Positions 16,693 to 25,956 of a DNA stretch of 32,521 bases are shown here, in pieces. This DNA comes from Slackia heliotrinireducens (lineage in GTDB: Bacteria > Actinomycetota > Aquicultoria > DYIV01): positions 60,272 to 92,792 of the forward strand of contig DYIV01000001.1 in NCBI GenBank assembly GCA_020723435.1, read 5' to 3'. The notes beneath the pieces were generated by a model, which was not told where the DNA came from, made no database searches, and was given only the letters and a program-made list of their open reading frames with translations. Positions within the stretch are counted from its first letter, which is position 1. Each line of letters opens with the position of its first letter. The translations under genes and the position numbers were made by a program.

Positions 16693-18018
16693 CTAGCCTA
16701 GCCGGGCCACGAGCACGAGCTTGTCGTCATCTCGCGTGCGGGGACTGGCGAAGGCGTCGGACGCGGAGCACAGGGTCCGGGCAACGGCCTGCGGATCGCC
16801 TGTCTCCAGCGTCCGCACGAGCGACAGCAGCTTGTCTTCTTCGAAGAACGACCCATCGGCATTGCGGACGTCCGTCAACCCGTCGGTGTAGACGATCAGA
16901 GTGTGTGCCGGACCGTAGCGCACTCGCGTCGTCTCGTACTCCGACCTATCGAGCGCCCCCAAAGGAACACCTGAGTTGCCCAAAACCGTCACCTCAGCGC
17001 CACCGTCTACCAACAAGGGACTTGGATGGCCCGCCAGGGCAAGCGCAAGTTCGCCGAGCGCGGGATCGACCACGACGCACGCGATGGTGGCGAAACGATC
17101 CGGCGGTATCGAGTCCCTCAGAGGCTCATTCACCTGCTCGAGGGCGACGCCGGGGTTCTGCGTGTCGCGAAGCGCCTTCGACAGCATGAAACGGCACCGC
17201 GCGGCGAAGCCGGCGGCGCCCATCCCCTGCCCGGCGAAGTCGCCCACGATGATCCCGGTCCTGCCGCCCGAGAGGCCGATCACGTCGTAGAAGTCACCGC
17301 CCACGACACTCGCCAGGGTCGCCCCACGGAAATCGAGCCCTAAACTGAGACCGTTCGCTTCCAGGGGCGGCGTTGGAAGCAGTATCCGCGTGATGCACGA
17401 TGCCAGGATTCCATCACGTTCTTGAAGAAAGCGCGGCTCAGCCAGAACGCCGGCCGCCGTGGCACAGAGACGCTCTATCTCGGCGGTCGCGCTCGGGTCC
17501 AAGCGGTTGGCCTCCTTGCTTGCCACGTGAACGACACCGGCTATCCGATCGCTCGCGCGAACGGGGAAGATGCCGATGCTCTTGAAGCCCTCATCCAGAC
17601 ACCTGCCTCTCACGAGACCGAGGAGCTGGGCCTCAGGTCCCGCGAGCAGGGCGTCCGCGTCATTGGTGACGAAGCTACCGCCGGGGGTAAAGAAGGACGC
17701 GGCGTCGATGTCTCCGCGCGCCACCCTGCCGCACATGCATTCAGAAGCGGCAATCAGGCCTTCATCTCGCAAGAAGGACGCTGAGTAGTCCTGGCTCGCG
17801 TGGGAGGGCAGCCAATCATCGTTCGTCACCAGGCGCAGCATCGCCGTCTCGCAGTGGCTGATCGACTCGACGATCTCCAGGAAGGTCGCCGCGGCGGTGT
17901 CGAAGGTTGTTAGATTCTGGCCGTCTGGGGCTGCGAACTCGTCATTTGAGACGTCCGCGGAGCCGCTGTTGGCTGCGTCCATCATTTCGCTCGATCGGAG
18001 GCTTTCGCGGACGACCAT
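16693..18018 (-). CDS. GAF-domain SpoIIE-type PP2C serine phosphatase
   Basis: ASVVGGDFYDVIGLSGGRTGIIVGDFAGQGMGAA, FATIACVVVDPALGELALALAGHPSPLLV, LIVYTDGLTDVRNADGSFF. Start may be at an internal Met (MMDAANSG). Confidence 0.88.
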   Translation of the reverse strand: MVVRESLRSSEMMDAANSGSADVSNDEFAAPDGQNLTTFDTAAATFLEIVESISHCETAMLRLVTNDDWLPSHASQDYSASFLRDEGLIAASECMCGRVARGDIDAASFFTPGGSFVTNDADALLAGPEAQLLGLVRGRCLDEGFKSIGIFPVRASDRIAGVVHVASKEANRLDPSATAEIERLCATAAGVLAEPRFLQERDGILASCITRILLPTPPLEANGLSLGLDFRGATLASVVGGDFYDVIGLSGGRTGIIVGDFAGQGMGAAGFAARCRFMLSKALRDTQNPGVALEQVNEPLRDSIPPDRFATIACVVVDPALGELALALAGHPSPLLVDGGAEVTVLGNSGVPLGALDRSEYETTRVRYGPAHTLIVYTDGLTDVRNADGSFFEEDKLLSLVRTLETGDPQAVARTLCSASDAFASPRTRDDDKLVLVARLG

Positions 18019-18152
18019 CGACGCCGCCCGACAAATCGAAGTCCGTCGCGGACGGCCATCAACGCCGTCCGCCGTATGCGTACATGGTACAGGCCATCGC
18101 GCCGGGTGTCGAACGGCGGCCGGGCCGGCACGTCAATCGCGCCGGAACCCGC

Positions 18153-18824
18153 CTATCGTCCGATGGAGGCCTTGTCGCGATCTCCGCTGTTCGTGTAGCC
18201 TCGCCGCTCCCAGTAGCCGCGAAACGACACGTCGTCGGACAGCTCGATCGAGGTGATCCACTTGATCCACTTGTATCCCCATTTGTCCTCCGCGACAAGC
18301 ATGAACGGAAAGCCCCTTACAGCCGGGATGAGCACGCCGTTCATCTTGTCGGCGACGATGATGTCCTTCTTGTAGAAATAGTCGAGCGGAAACGAGGTGG
18401 AGTATCCGTCCGCCGCCCGCAGAATGACCACCTTGGTTCTCGGATCCACGCCAGCCTGCTTGAGCAGGTCTCGCATCAGGAAGCCTTCCCACAGGATATT
18501 CACGCTCCAGCCCTCGACGCAGTCGAGACGGACGACCTTCCGGTACCGCCGCTTGCCAGCAAGCACTTGCGCGTAGGTCAGAGTCAGCGGCCTCTTCACG
18601 AGGCCGTGGAGACGCATCCGGTAGCTCGCCTGCTTCACGTACTGCGGCCCCTTTATCGAGTTCTCCACGAAGTCGCCGACCGACGAGAGCCTCTTGCCTT
18701 GGTACTCCTTGACCTCGACTCGCTTCAGGTCGGCTATCCCTGAGCCCTGTTGCTGCCGCGCGCAGCCGGACGCCAGAAACATCCCGACCGCCAGGATTGC
18801 CGCTGACTTCATCCCAGTGTGCAT
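18153..18824 (-). CDS. Sulfite-oxidase-fold molybdopterin-dependent lipoprotein
   Basis: Lipobox MFLASGC; LHGLVKRPLTLTYAQVLA, VRLDCVEGWSVNILWEG (Mo-ligand Cys region), GYSTSFPLDYFY, GFPFMLVAEDKWGYKWIKWITSIEL. Start chosen at Met 18824. Confidence 0.85.
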   Translation of the reverse strand: MHTGMKSAAILAVGMFLASGCARQQQGSGIADLKRVEVKEYQGKRLSSVGDFVENSIKGPQYVKQASYRMRLHGLVKRPLTLTYAQVLAGKRRYRKVVRLDCVEGWSVNILWEGFLMRDLLKQAGVDPRTKVVILRAADGYSTSFPLDYFYKKDIIVADKMNGVLIPAVRGFPFMLVAEDKWGYKWIKWITSIELSDDVSFRGYWERRGYTNSGDRDKASIGR

Positions 18825-19156
18825 CCACGTCTCCTCGCCGTGCCGTTGCTGTTTGCTCCGAGATGCCCGATCGCGATGACGATCAAACCGGAGCGCACAG
18901 GTCGGCGGTGTCGAATCACCGCCCGTGGGGACACGCATTCCCTTGCGCCAACGACACAATGCGCTTATGCTGTACCGGGCGCCATGCGTATCAAATGTGA
19001 GAATGCACTGGGTGCCTGGGTGAGTCCTCTACCCGCGAGATCTTTCTGAGGCGGTTCCGATCCGGTCCGGGCGGTGCGTGCTACAGGAGTCTCCATCGCT
19101 GTACGACTCGCACCAAAAGCTGTCCCGCGTGGGGACGTTCGGATGGGAGGTTGAAA

Positions 19157-19363
19157 GGAATGACCCAGGGAACCGTCAAGTGGTTCAATGCGAGCAAGGG
19201 CTACGGCTTCATCTCGCAGGAGGATGGTGACGATGTCTTCGTCCATTTCTCCGAGATCCAGACTGAGGGCTACAAGACGCTGGAGGAAGGCCAGGCCGTG
19301 ACGTTCGAGATCACGACCGGCACCAACGGCAAGAAGCAGGCAAGCAACGTTACGCCTGCCTAG
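19157..19363 (+). CDS. cspA: Cold shock protein
   Basis: [36 protein letters not shown]1/RNP2 motifs. Confidence 0.96.
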   Translation, partial: GMTQGTVKWFNASKGYGFISQEDGDDVFVHFSEIQTEGYKTLEEGQAVTFEITTGTNGKKQASNVTPA

Positions 19364-19386
19364 CCCGCGGCTGATAGTCACAGAGA

Positions 19387-19412
19387 AGGCGGCGTCCACA
19401 CGGACGCCGCCT
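19387..19412 (+). terminator. Rho-independent-like terminator hairpin after cspA
   Basis: AGGCGGCGTCC-ACAC-GGACGCCGCCT, 11-bp perfect stem, followed by CTTGT. Confidence 0.75.
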
Positions 19413-19467
19413 CTTGTATGCCTCGAGACGGGGCACGCTCTTCCCACTTGTTGAAGCGCCCGCACTC

Positions 19468-20022
19468 CTACTGAATCGGCGGATTGTGCTCCCACCAGTT
19501 GAAGAGACCGAAGGTGCCGGAGTTGTACTGCTTCACCGCGAACGGCAGGACTTGATCGCGCGCCGCCACGGCCGCCGCGTTGGCGTCGACGGCCACACCC
19601 GGCTGGACGGCCCTAATCAAGAAGAACCGCCGACCGCCCCGGGTGACTTCATCGGCGAGGACTTGCTCGTCCCTCGCCCCGAGCTTGGCGGTGTGGTCGA
19701 ACATGACCGTGGGAATCGACAGAGGAGGCGCCGTGAACTCGTGCGTCGTCATGTGCTGCGGCCACTTCTCGTAGTTCGTGCAGTCAAGGAGGACGAATCC
19801 AAACCACCTGGACCAGTACCATTTCACAAGCTCCTGCAGAGCCGCCGATGCCAAGGCGTACACCGGAGCTCCCGTCTGCGGATCCACCGGTCTCTTTGCC
19901 TTCAGCACCGCCTGGTCCGCGAAGAGCCGGTACCGGTCGTCGTCGCCCAGGACCGTCCTGACCGCCGCCGCCGTGGCGCCTTCTCCGATCACAAGAATGT
20001 CTGTTCTCTTTTCGTGAATCAC
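19468..20022 (-). CDS. Conserved-looking protein of unknown function
   Basis: ORF from GTG 20022: VIHEKRTDILVIGEGATAAAVRTVLGDDDRYRLFADQ...; downstream of and co-oriented with the YVTN gene. Family not recognised. Confidence 0.6.
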   Translation of the reverse strand: MIHEKRTDILVIGEGATAAAVRTVLGDDDRYRLFADQAVLKAKRPVDPQTGAPVYALASAALQELVKWYWSRWFGFVLLDCTNYEKWPQHMTTHEFTAPPLSIPTVMFDHTAKLGARDEQVLADEVTRGGRRFFLIRAVQPGVAVDANAAAVAARDQVLPFAVKQYNSGTFGLFNWWEHNPPIQ

Positions 20023-20119
20023 GTCGACTCTCTCCCCTCGACCACCCTGATCTGCCGGCGCGAGGACCACTCCGCGCCAGCCTCAAAGTACGTGAATGCG
20101 CTCCGTGAAGCAAGCCGCC

Positions 20120-21448
20120 TCATCGCTCGAACCACCAGAACGGGTCGGTGGCGAGTCCCATGGCAGTGCCGCCGCCGATAGAACCGAACAGCTTCTCGCC
20201 GCCCGTCCCGACCTGCACCCGAGCTACGACCTTGTCATTGGCCGTGTTGATGACGGCCACCTTTCCGTCGGCGTACGTGCCCGAGCTCACGTAGGTCCTC
20301 TTGCCGTCAGACCTGACGGCGACGTCGAACGGTCAGCCGCCGAGGTCGAGCGGTATTCCCTTCATCCTCGTGTGGCCGGCCACCTTGATCGGGACGGCCA
20401 GGTCACTTGCGCCGCAGATGGTATAGGCTTTCGTACCGTCCGGAGTGAACGCGACCGCTTTCGGCCCGCTTCTGGGCTCGAATGCGATCTTCTTCGTCAC
20501 CTTCAAGGCGGCGGTGTCGATCGCCGCCACGCCGTCCCATCTACCTCCCCCACTGCCCGATGCCGCCTGTGTGCCGACGCGATTGACATCGACCGACGAA
20601 ACCGTCGCGTACACCAACGTGCCGTCGGGACTCACCGCGACGTCGGAGCCGAAGCCGTGGAGCGGAATGCGCTTGATGACCGCGTCGGTCGCCACATCGA
20701 TCACCGCCACGAACTCCGAGCCGTTCGCCAGCTTCGGTATCGACAGCGTGGCGGACTGTCCGGGCATCTTCTGCACCGACTTTCGCCCTACAACCGCGCT
20801 GACGTGACTGACGTAGGCGCGCTTGCCGTCAAATGAGATCGATATTCCCAACGGATGCTTGCCTACGGCGATTGACTTGAGCCGGGCGCGCGTCGCGGCG
20901 TCGTAGACCGCCACCTCACTGCCGCCGGTCATTGTAATGTAGGCCTTCTTGCCGTCCGGAGTGAAAGCAACCTGACCGGAGTGGCGGGCGTCTATCGTCT
21001 CTTTCACTTCACCGCTGGTGGGATCTAGGATCAGTAGCGGCTTGTCGAGCATTCCGCGGAGGGTATCCCACCCCAGCGACGTGCACCACAGCTCCGTGCC
21101 GTCCGGCTTGAGAGCGACGTTCTGGATTGAGTGCGGCACCGGCCACTGCGTGTCCCGCTTCTCCGTCGCTCCCTTGATACGCGCGACAACGTCCTTCTTC
21201 CCGCCGGCCGCGCAGTAGACGAAACCAGGCTCCGCCTCCAACCGGGCGCGCAGTGTTCTCACCCAGTCAGCTTCCGGCTCGGCCCGATCCTTGTCGTCGC
21301 TTGTCTCGGTCCCGGTCGAGCCCTTCGTCCCGTCGGAGTCCCTCGTTTGGGACAGCAACGAGCAACCGCCCGATGCAACGGCGAGACCCAGCAGCAACGC
21401 AACGATCAACGGCCCGGCGATGGCGCGCGCGAATCTCAAAACCTTCAT
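20120..21448 (-). CDS. YVTN-family beta-propeller lipoprotein; candidate selenoprotein with in-frame TGA at 20333-20335
   Basis: Lipobox GLAVASGGCSLL; repeated blades (QVAFTPDGKKAYITM, GISISFDGKRAYVSH, DVAVSPDGTLVYATV, AVAFTPDGTKAYTIC). After the TGA the same frame continues with another blade: GG-U-PFDVAVRSDGKRTYVSSGTYADGKVAVINTANDKVVARVQVGTGGEKLFGSIGGGTAMGLATDPFWWFER, stop at 20120-20122. SECIS-like hairpin after the TGA. Confidence 0.82.
20303..20320 (-). promoter_or_regulatory. Candidate bacterial SECIS apical stem-loop (YVTN gene)
   Basis: mRNA: UGA-CCGUUCGACGUC-GCCGUCA-GGUC-UGACGGC; 7-bp perfect stem, GGUC loop starting 19 nt after UGA. Confidence 0.78.
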
Positions 21449-21634
21449 GACTCCCTCCTCATCCGTCCAGCCACAATCGTTGTCGGTCCATTCATACCGC
21501 TACTGAAGCTCTTGGGGGGGCGAGGTCCATCTCATTGGGCATGGCCGGACAGGAGCCATGGGAAGATACGGCACCCGGTCATTGGCCGACCCCAGACCGA
21601 TGGGACCGCTGCAGAGCCGCTTGAGGCCGGCCGC

Positions 21635-21802
21635 CTATCTGGCCTGAGCCTTGAGATAGGTAATCACCAAATAGGCGGTAGGGATGGCGAGGACGACCAT
21701 GCTTGCCTTGAACGCCGGGGTGCTGTCTCGGAAGCCGAGCCATCGCCATTTCCAGATCGCGTCTCGCTGGCGCTGTGTGAGGTTGTCATCTCGCGCGCTC
21801 AT
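21635..21802 (-). CDS. Small putative single-pass membrane protein (55 aa)
   Basis: MSARDDNLTQRQRDAIWKWRWLGFRDSTPAFKASMVVLAIPTAYLVITYLKAQAR; begins 6 nt after the upstream GGDEF gene stop; absent from the supplied ORF track (below length cut). Confidence 0.5.
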   Translation of the reverse strand: MSARDDNLTQRQRDAIWKWRWLGFRDSTPAFKASMVVLAIPTAYLVITYLKAQAR

Positions 21803-21808
21803 ACCGGA

Positions 21809-23044
21809 TTAATCGGCAGGGCGGCGGCGAAACTTCAGCTCCGACGGCGCGGAATCGCCGTTGTGCGGTCCCGATCTTGCGATGGAAGGCCGCCTGTCCG
21901 AGAACGCCGCGGCCAGCCGATCGTGAAGACCCCCCAAGTTCGAGACGGAGGTCTGGCCCTTGCCCGACTGCTTCGCCACGTACATTGCGGCGTCGGCCTC
22001 GCGCATCACGCGATCCCCGGTGGTCCTGCCGTCTATCATCGCCACGCCTACGCTTAGGTCGAGCTCCACCTTCTGTCTCGCGGCGAACTCGCGCACGCCG
22101 GCGCGCAGTCTGTCCGCGACGAACTTGGCGGTTCTGGCGGTGGCCCGCTCCAGGAGTAGCGCGAATTCGTCCCCTCCCAGTCGCGCGACCATCTCCTCCG
22201 TTCGCGCCGCCTTTCGCAAGACGTCGGCCACGCCGACCAGGATGACATCCCCGAATTCGTGACCGCGCGTGTCGTTGCACGTCTTGAAGTTGTCGACGTC
22301 CATGTAGAGCAGCGCGCCGGACATCCCGCGGGCCGAGCGAGACACCTGACGATCGAGAGCGTGCTCCATCGATCGCCGGTTGGGCAGTCCCGTCAGGGGA
22401 TCGTGCGTGGAAAGCTGCTCCAGCGTCTCCGCCTGTTCCTTGACCGCCGTGACGTCCGAGCAGACGCCGATAAACCCAAGGTAGTTGCCTTCAGGGTCCT
22501 CAAGCGGGCGACCGTGCTCGACCATCCAGCGATAGACATCGTCGCGACGGCGCAGACGGTACTCGACTTGGTAGGGCTCCCTGCGGATGAAGGAGACGCG
22601 CCGGATCGCGCGATACTCGTCGACGTCGTCCGGATGGATTCCCTTGATCCATCCGTCTCCGACCTCCTGGCTGGGCATCCTTCCGGTGAAATCGAGCCAG
22701 GCCTGGTTGAAGTAGTCGGCCTCGTGGTCGCCGCTCGCCCGCCAGATGAGGCTCGGGAAATCCTCGAAGAGGTCCAGATAGAATCTGCGCGAGTCTTCGA
22801 GCGCCTCGCGGATACGCTTCGTCCTGCGCGACAGGACGAATGCGACGCACGCCGCGGCCGTCGCAGCAAGCCCGCCTGCGGCCGCGACCGACTGCCACGC
22901 GGGAAGGCTCGGTGCGACCAGTTGTGTGATCAGCTCGAAGAGGGCCGCACCCGCGCCAACCGCGACCGAAGCCGCGAGCACGTCTATTGCGACGCTCGTC
23001 CCGTGATCTGTCCTTCGCTGAGTCATTCCTCTCTCCGTAGCCAA
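21809..23044 (-). CDS. Membrane-anchored PAS-GGDEF diguanylate cyclase
   Basis: PAS/PAC YQVEYRLRRRDDVYRWMVEHGRPLEDPEG, THDPLTGLPNRRSMEHAL, MVARLGGDEFALLL (GGDEF). Start may be internal (MTQRRTDHG). Confidence 0.92.
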   Translation of the reverse strand: MATERGMTQRRTDHGTSVAIDVLAASVAVGAGAALFELITQLVAPSLPAWQSVAAAGGLAATAAACVAFVLSRRTKRIREALEDSRRFYLDLFEDFPSLIWRASGDHEADYFNQAWLDFTGRMPSQEVGDGWIKGIHPDDVDEYRAIRRVSFIRREPYQVEYRLRRRDDVYRWMVEHGRPLEDPEGNYLGFIGVCSDVTAVKEQAETLEQLSTHDPLTGLPNRRSMEHALDRQVSRSARGMSGALLYMDVDNFKTCNDTRGHEFGDVILVGVADVLRKAARTEEMVARLGGDEFALLLERATARTAKFVADRLRAGVREFAARQKVELDLSVGVAMIDGRTTGDRVMREADAAMYVAKQSGKGQTSVSNLGGLHDRLAAAFSDRRPSIARSGPHNGDSAPSELKFRRRPAD

Positions 23045-23234
23045 GAAACGCGTCGCGTCGCATCATCGAGCAGCCATTATGATTGTCGACCAAAGCCCAA
23101 GTCGCCTGTAACGTTTCGGCCCGTCCGGGCGCCCATTTCGGGAAACACATTCATCGTGGGACGCCTGCGGTCGGAAAGGGGTTCCTGTCATTCACACAGA
23201 ATGATTGGACCAGGCGAGCGCAAGGAGGGATCGC

Positions 23235-24593
23235 GTGGAAGAGACTCAAGACAGCCTCCAGAAGATGATCGATGCAATCATGAAGTCCCAGGTGGTTCGT
23301 CTCGTTCTGCTCGGGTTCCTGGTGTTGACGCTTCTAATCCCGGTTGTGATGATCGCCGACCTGGTCCGCGAGCGTCAGGCTCGCGAGCAGGAAGCGGTTC
23401 GCGAAGTCAGCGCGAAGTGGGGCCAAGCGCAGGACATCGCGGGGCCGGCGATCGTGGTGCCCTACAGGCGGCGCGTTGTCGAGATCAGCGCCAACGGGAA
23501 ACGCGTTACCCGCACCGCCATCTCCAACGCCACCTTCCTGCCCGAGCGTCTCGACATACAGGGTGACATCGAGAGCGATGCTAGGTACCGGGGGATCTTC
23601 TCGGTCCCGGTCTATCGGCTGAAGCTCAACATCGACGCCGAGTTCGCGCCTCCCGACTTCAGGCAGCTCGACCTCGATCCGGCCGACGCACTGTGGGATC
23701 GGGCAATCCTGGCGGTGGGCGTAACCGACATACGCGCCATACAGCGCGCCGGCCGAATGACCCTCGATGGACGAAGGCTCGCCTCCCTGCCGGGAATGGG
23801 CATATCAAGCGATGTGGCCGGTGCCGGAATCCACGCCGAGGTGCCGCGGCAGGTGCCGCGGACTCTCGTCTCGAAGCGCTCAAAGTTCTCTCTGTCTCTT
23901 CTGCTCAACGGGAGCCGCCGGCTATTCTTCGCTCCGGTCGGCCGCGACTCAACCGTGCATCTGAAGTCCGACTGGAGCAGCCCCAGCTTCCAGGGGAACT
24001 GGCTACCGGCCCAGAGACGCGTGGCGCCCGGCGGGTTTGAAGCGACCTGGAACATCCCCTTCCTGGGGCGCAACTACCCCCAGGCCTGGACGTCTCAGTC
24101 GAACCGGCGAGAGGCCGTCCCCGCCTCGCGCTTCGGCGTCGACATGATCATGGCTGTCGACAAGTACCGGATGGCCGAGAGAAGCGTGAAGTACGCGGGT
24201 CTATTCATCCTGTTGACCTTCGCCGCCGTATGGCTCATCGAAGTGCTGGGCAAGTTCCGGGTCCACCCCGTGCAATATCTGCTGGTCGGCTTCGCCTTGT
24301 GCGTCTTCTACCTGCTGGAGCTTTCTCTTTCGGAACAAATGGCGTTCGGCCTGGCGTATGCCATCGCGTCCGTTGCGATAGTGGGGATGATCGCCGCCTA
24401 CGGCAAGGCGATGCTTCGGACGATCGGCAAGGCCGCGATCGTCGGCGGAGTCGTCGCGGCGCTCTACGCGTACCTGTACGTGGTCTTGATGAACGAGGAT
24501 TACGCGCTGTTGGCGGGCTCGGTCGGCCTGTTCGTCATCCTTGCCCTGGTCATGTTCTTGACGCGAAAGGTCAACTGGTACGAGAAGAACTGA
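23235..24593 (+). CDS. creD: CreD-like inner-membrane protein
   Basis: RLVLLGFLVLTLLIPVVMIADLVRERQAREQEAV, WGQAQDIAGPAIVVPY, C-terminal multi-TM block VQYLLVGFALCVFYLLELSLSEQMAFGLAYAIASVA. Preferred start GTG 23235. Confidence 0.9.
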   Translation: MEETQDSLQKMIDAIMKSQVVRLVLLGFLVLTLLIPVVMIADLVRERQAREQEAVREVSAKWGQAQDIAGPAIVVPYRRRVVEISANGKRVTRTAISNATFLPERLDIQGDIESDARYRGIFSVPVYRLKLNIDAEFAPPDFRQLDLDPADALWDRAILAVGVTDIRAIQRAGRMTLDGRRLASLPGMGISSDVAGAGIHAEVPRQVPRTLVSKRSKFSLSLLLNGSRRLFFAPVGRDSTVHLKSDWSSPSFQGNWLPAQRRVAPGGFEATWNIPFLGRNYPQAWTSQSNRREAVPASRFGVDMIMAVDKYRMAERSVKYAGLFILLTFAAVWLIEVLGKFRVHPVQYLLVGFALCVFYLLELSLSEQMAFGLAYAIASVAIVGMIAAYGKAMLRTIGKAAIVGGVVAALYAYLYVVLMNEDYALLAGSVGLFVILALVMFLTRKVNWYEKN

Positions 24594-24621
24594 GACCGGA
24601 GGCACCGCCGCTGGGGACTTC

Positions 24622-25758
24622 CTACACCCGCGCGAACTGGTCGAGCCAGTAGGCCTCGTCGTCCCGCGCAAGAACGATCATCTTCCCCTCGTCGGATGGG
24701 TACTTCGCGCGGTGGTATCTTGCGTAGACGTGTTCGTCGTCGTATCCGACAACTTCGATCTTGCCCGTCGCGTGCGACATGCAGAAGCGAGCCTGCCGCG
24801 ATAGTCCCGACACGCGGGAACGGGCCTCCGAGACGAGTCTGAATGCTCTAAGCAGCGGTATCTTGAACGATCCGTTGCCCGCCGTCGGGCGGCACTGAAA
24901 GATGTAGTACTGAGGACAACCCGCGTCCGTGCACGCCTGGAAAAGCTCCGCGAGGGTGACCACGTCATCGTTGATGCCCCGGGTCAGAGGACATTGGTTG
25001 GCGCACATTACGCCGAGACTCCTCAAGACCCGGATGCCCTTGACGGCGGCTGGTGTCAACTCCCGGGCGTGATCGAAGTGGCACATGACATAGATGCGCC
25101 CGCCGTCGGAGGCATGCGAGCGAAGGATCGCCTGAAGATCGTGGTCGTCGAGAATGCGGTACGGATTGAACGCGACCACCTTCGTCCCGATGCGAACTGT
25201 GTGGATATGAGGTATCTCGCGGACGGCTTCGATGATCTCCCCTAGTCGGGAGGTCGGCAGCGTCAGAGGATCACCGCCGGTTAGAAGCACGTCGGTGATC
25301 TCGGGATGGGCGCGAATGTAGTCCAGCCCCTCATCCACCCTACGGCTCGCCTCCCGGCTTCCAGGCAGAAACAGCCGCTTGCGGAAGCAGTACCGGCAGA
25401 AACCGGCGCACTGATCTGTGACGAGCAAAACCGCGGTGTCCGAGTACTTGTGCTGAAGACCCTGCAGCTTCGTGTTGGCGCTCTCGTCGGACGCGTCGAG
25501 CGTGCCGAATTCACACAGCTCGTCCGGTGAGGGCACGATGAGGCGACGGATGGGATCCTCAGAGTCGGACCAGTCGATCAGTCCCAGGTAGCTGCTGCTC
25601 GCGCGGAAGGCGTACCTGTCGGTCACCGGCCGAAGGCTGTCCAACTCATCAGAGGAAAGCTGCTCGATGCCTCGGACATCGGTCAGATACCGAATCGACC
25701 CATGGCGCGGGATTCGGCCTCCCCGATCCTGCCTGTGGTGAATAGTGCTGCGTCTCAT
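24622..25758 (-). CDS. KamA-family radical SAM protein (lysine 2,3-aminomutase-like)
   Basis: DQCAGFCRYCFRKRLF (CxxxCxxC), TDVLLTGGDPLTL, VMCHFDHARELTPAAVKGIRVLRSLGV, NQCPLTRGIND. Confidence 0.92.
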   Translation of the reverse strand: MRRSTIHHRQDRGGRIPRHGSIRYLTDVRGIEQLSSDELDSLRPVTDRYAFRASSSYLGLIDWSDSEDPIRRLIVPSPDELCEFGTLDASDESANTKLQGLQHKYSDTAVLLVTDQCAGFCRYCFRKRLFLPGSREASRRVDEGLDYIRAHPEITDVLLTGGDPLTLPTSRLGEIIEAVREIPHIHTVRIGTKVVAFNPYRILDDHDLQAILRSHASDGGRIYVMCHFDHARELTPAAVKGIRVLRSLGVMCANQCPLTRGINDDVVTLAELFQACTDAGCPQYYIFQCRPTAGNGSFKIPLLRAFRLVSEARSRVSGLSRQARFCMSHATGKIEVVGYDDEHVYARYHRAKYPSDEGKMIVLARDDEAYWLDQFARV

Positions 25759-25815
25759 GGCTGCCACTTCCTTTGTCCTTGGTGCTGCCGGGCCGCTTTC
25801 CAAAGCCAACGCTTC

Positions 25816-25834
25816 AGATAGCGGCCCGACTATC
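25816..25834. repeat. 19-bp repeat copy 1 (AGATAGCGGCCCGACTATC) containing GATAG/CTATC inverted arms
   Basis: Exact copy found again at 25957-25975. Confidence 0.85.
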
Positions 25835-25956
25835 AGTGCTGGTAACCTCCGGAGCTCGCGGCCCCGGACCCTACTACGCCTCTATATACGTGTTGTATCG
25901 GTACCTAGCTTCGGGAGGCTGACACCTCACATGAGAAAGCCGCCACCCGACATGTT

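Noticed and set aside
20120-20122. Second in-frame TGA of the YVTN gene as another Sec codon
   Set aside because: No SECIS-like hairpin follows and the downstream frame (GGLLHGAHSRTLRLARSG...) shows no propeller signature; treated as the true stop.
21580-21600. CCCATCGGTCTGGG hairpin downstream of the small membrane protein
   Set aside because: No TGA at SECIS distance and no coding sequence; not supported as SECIS.
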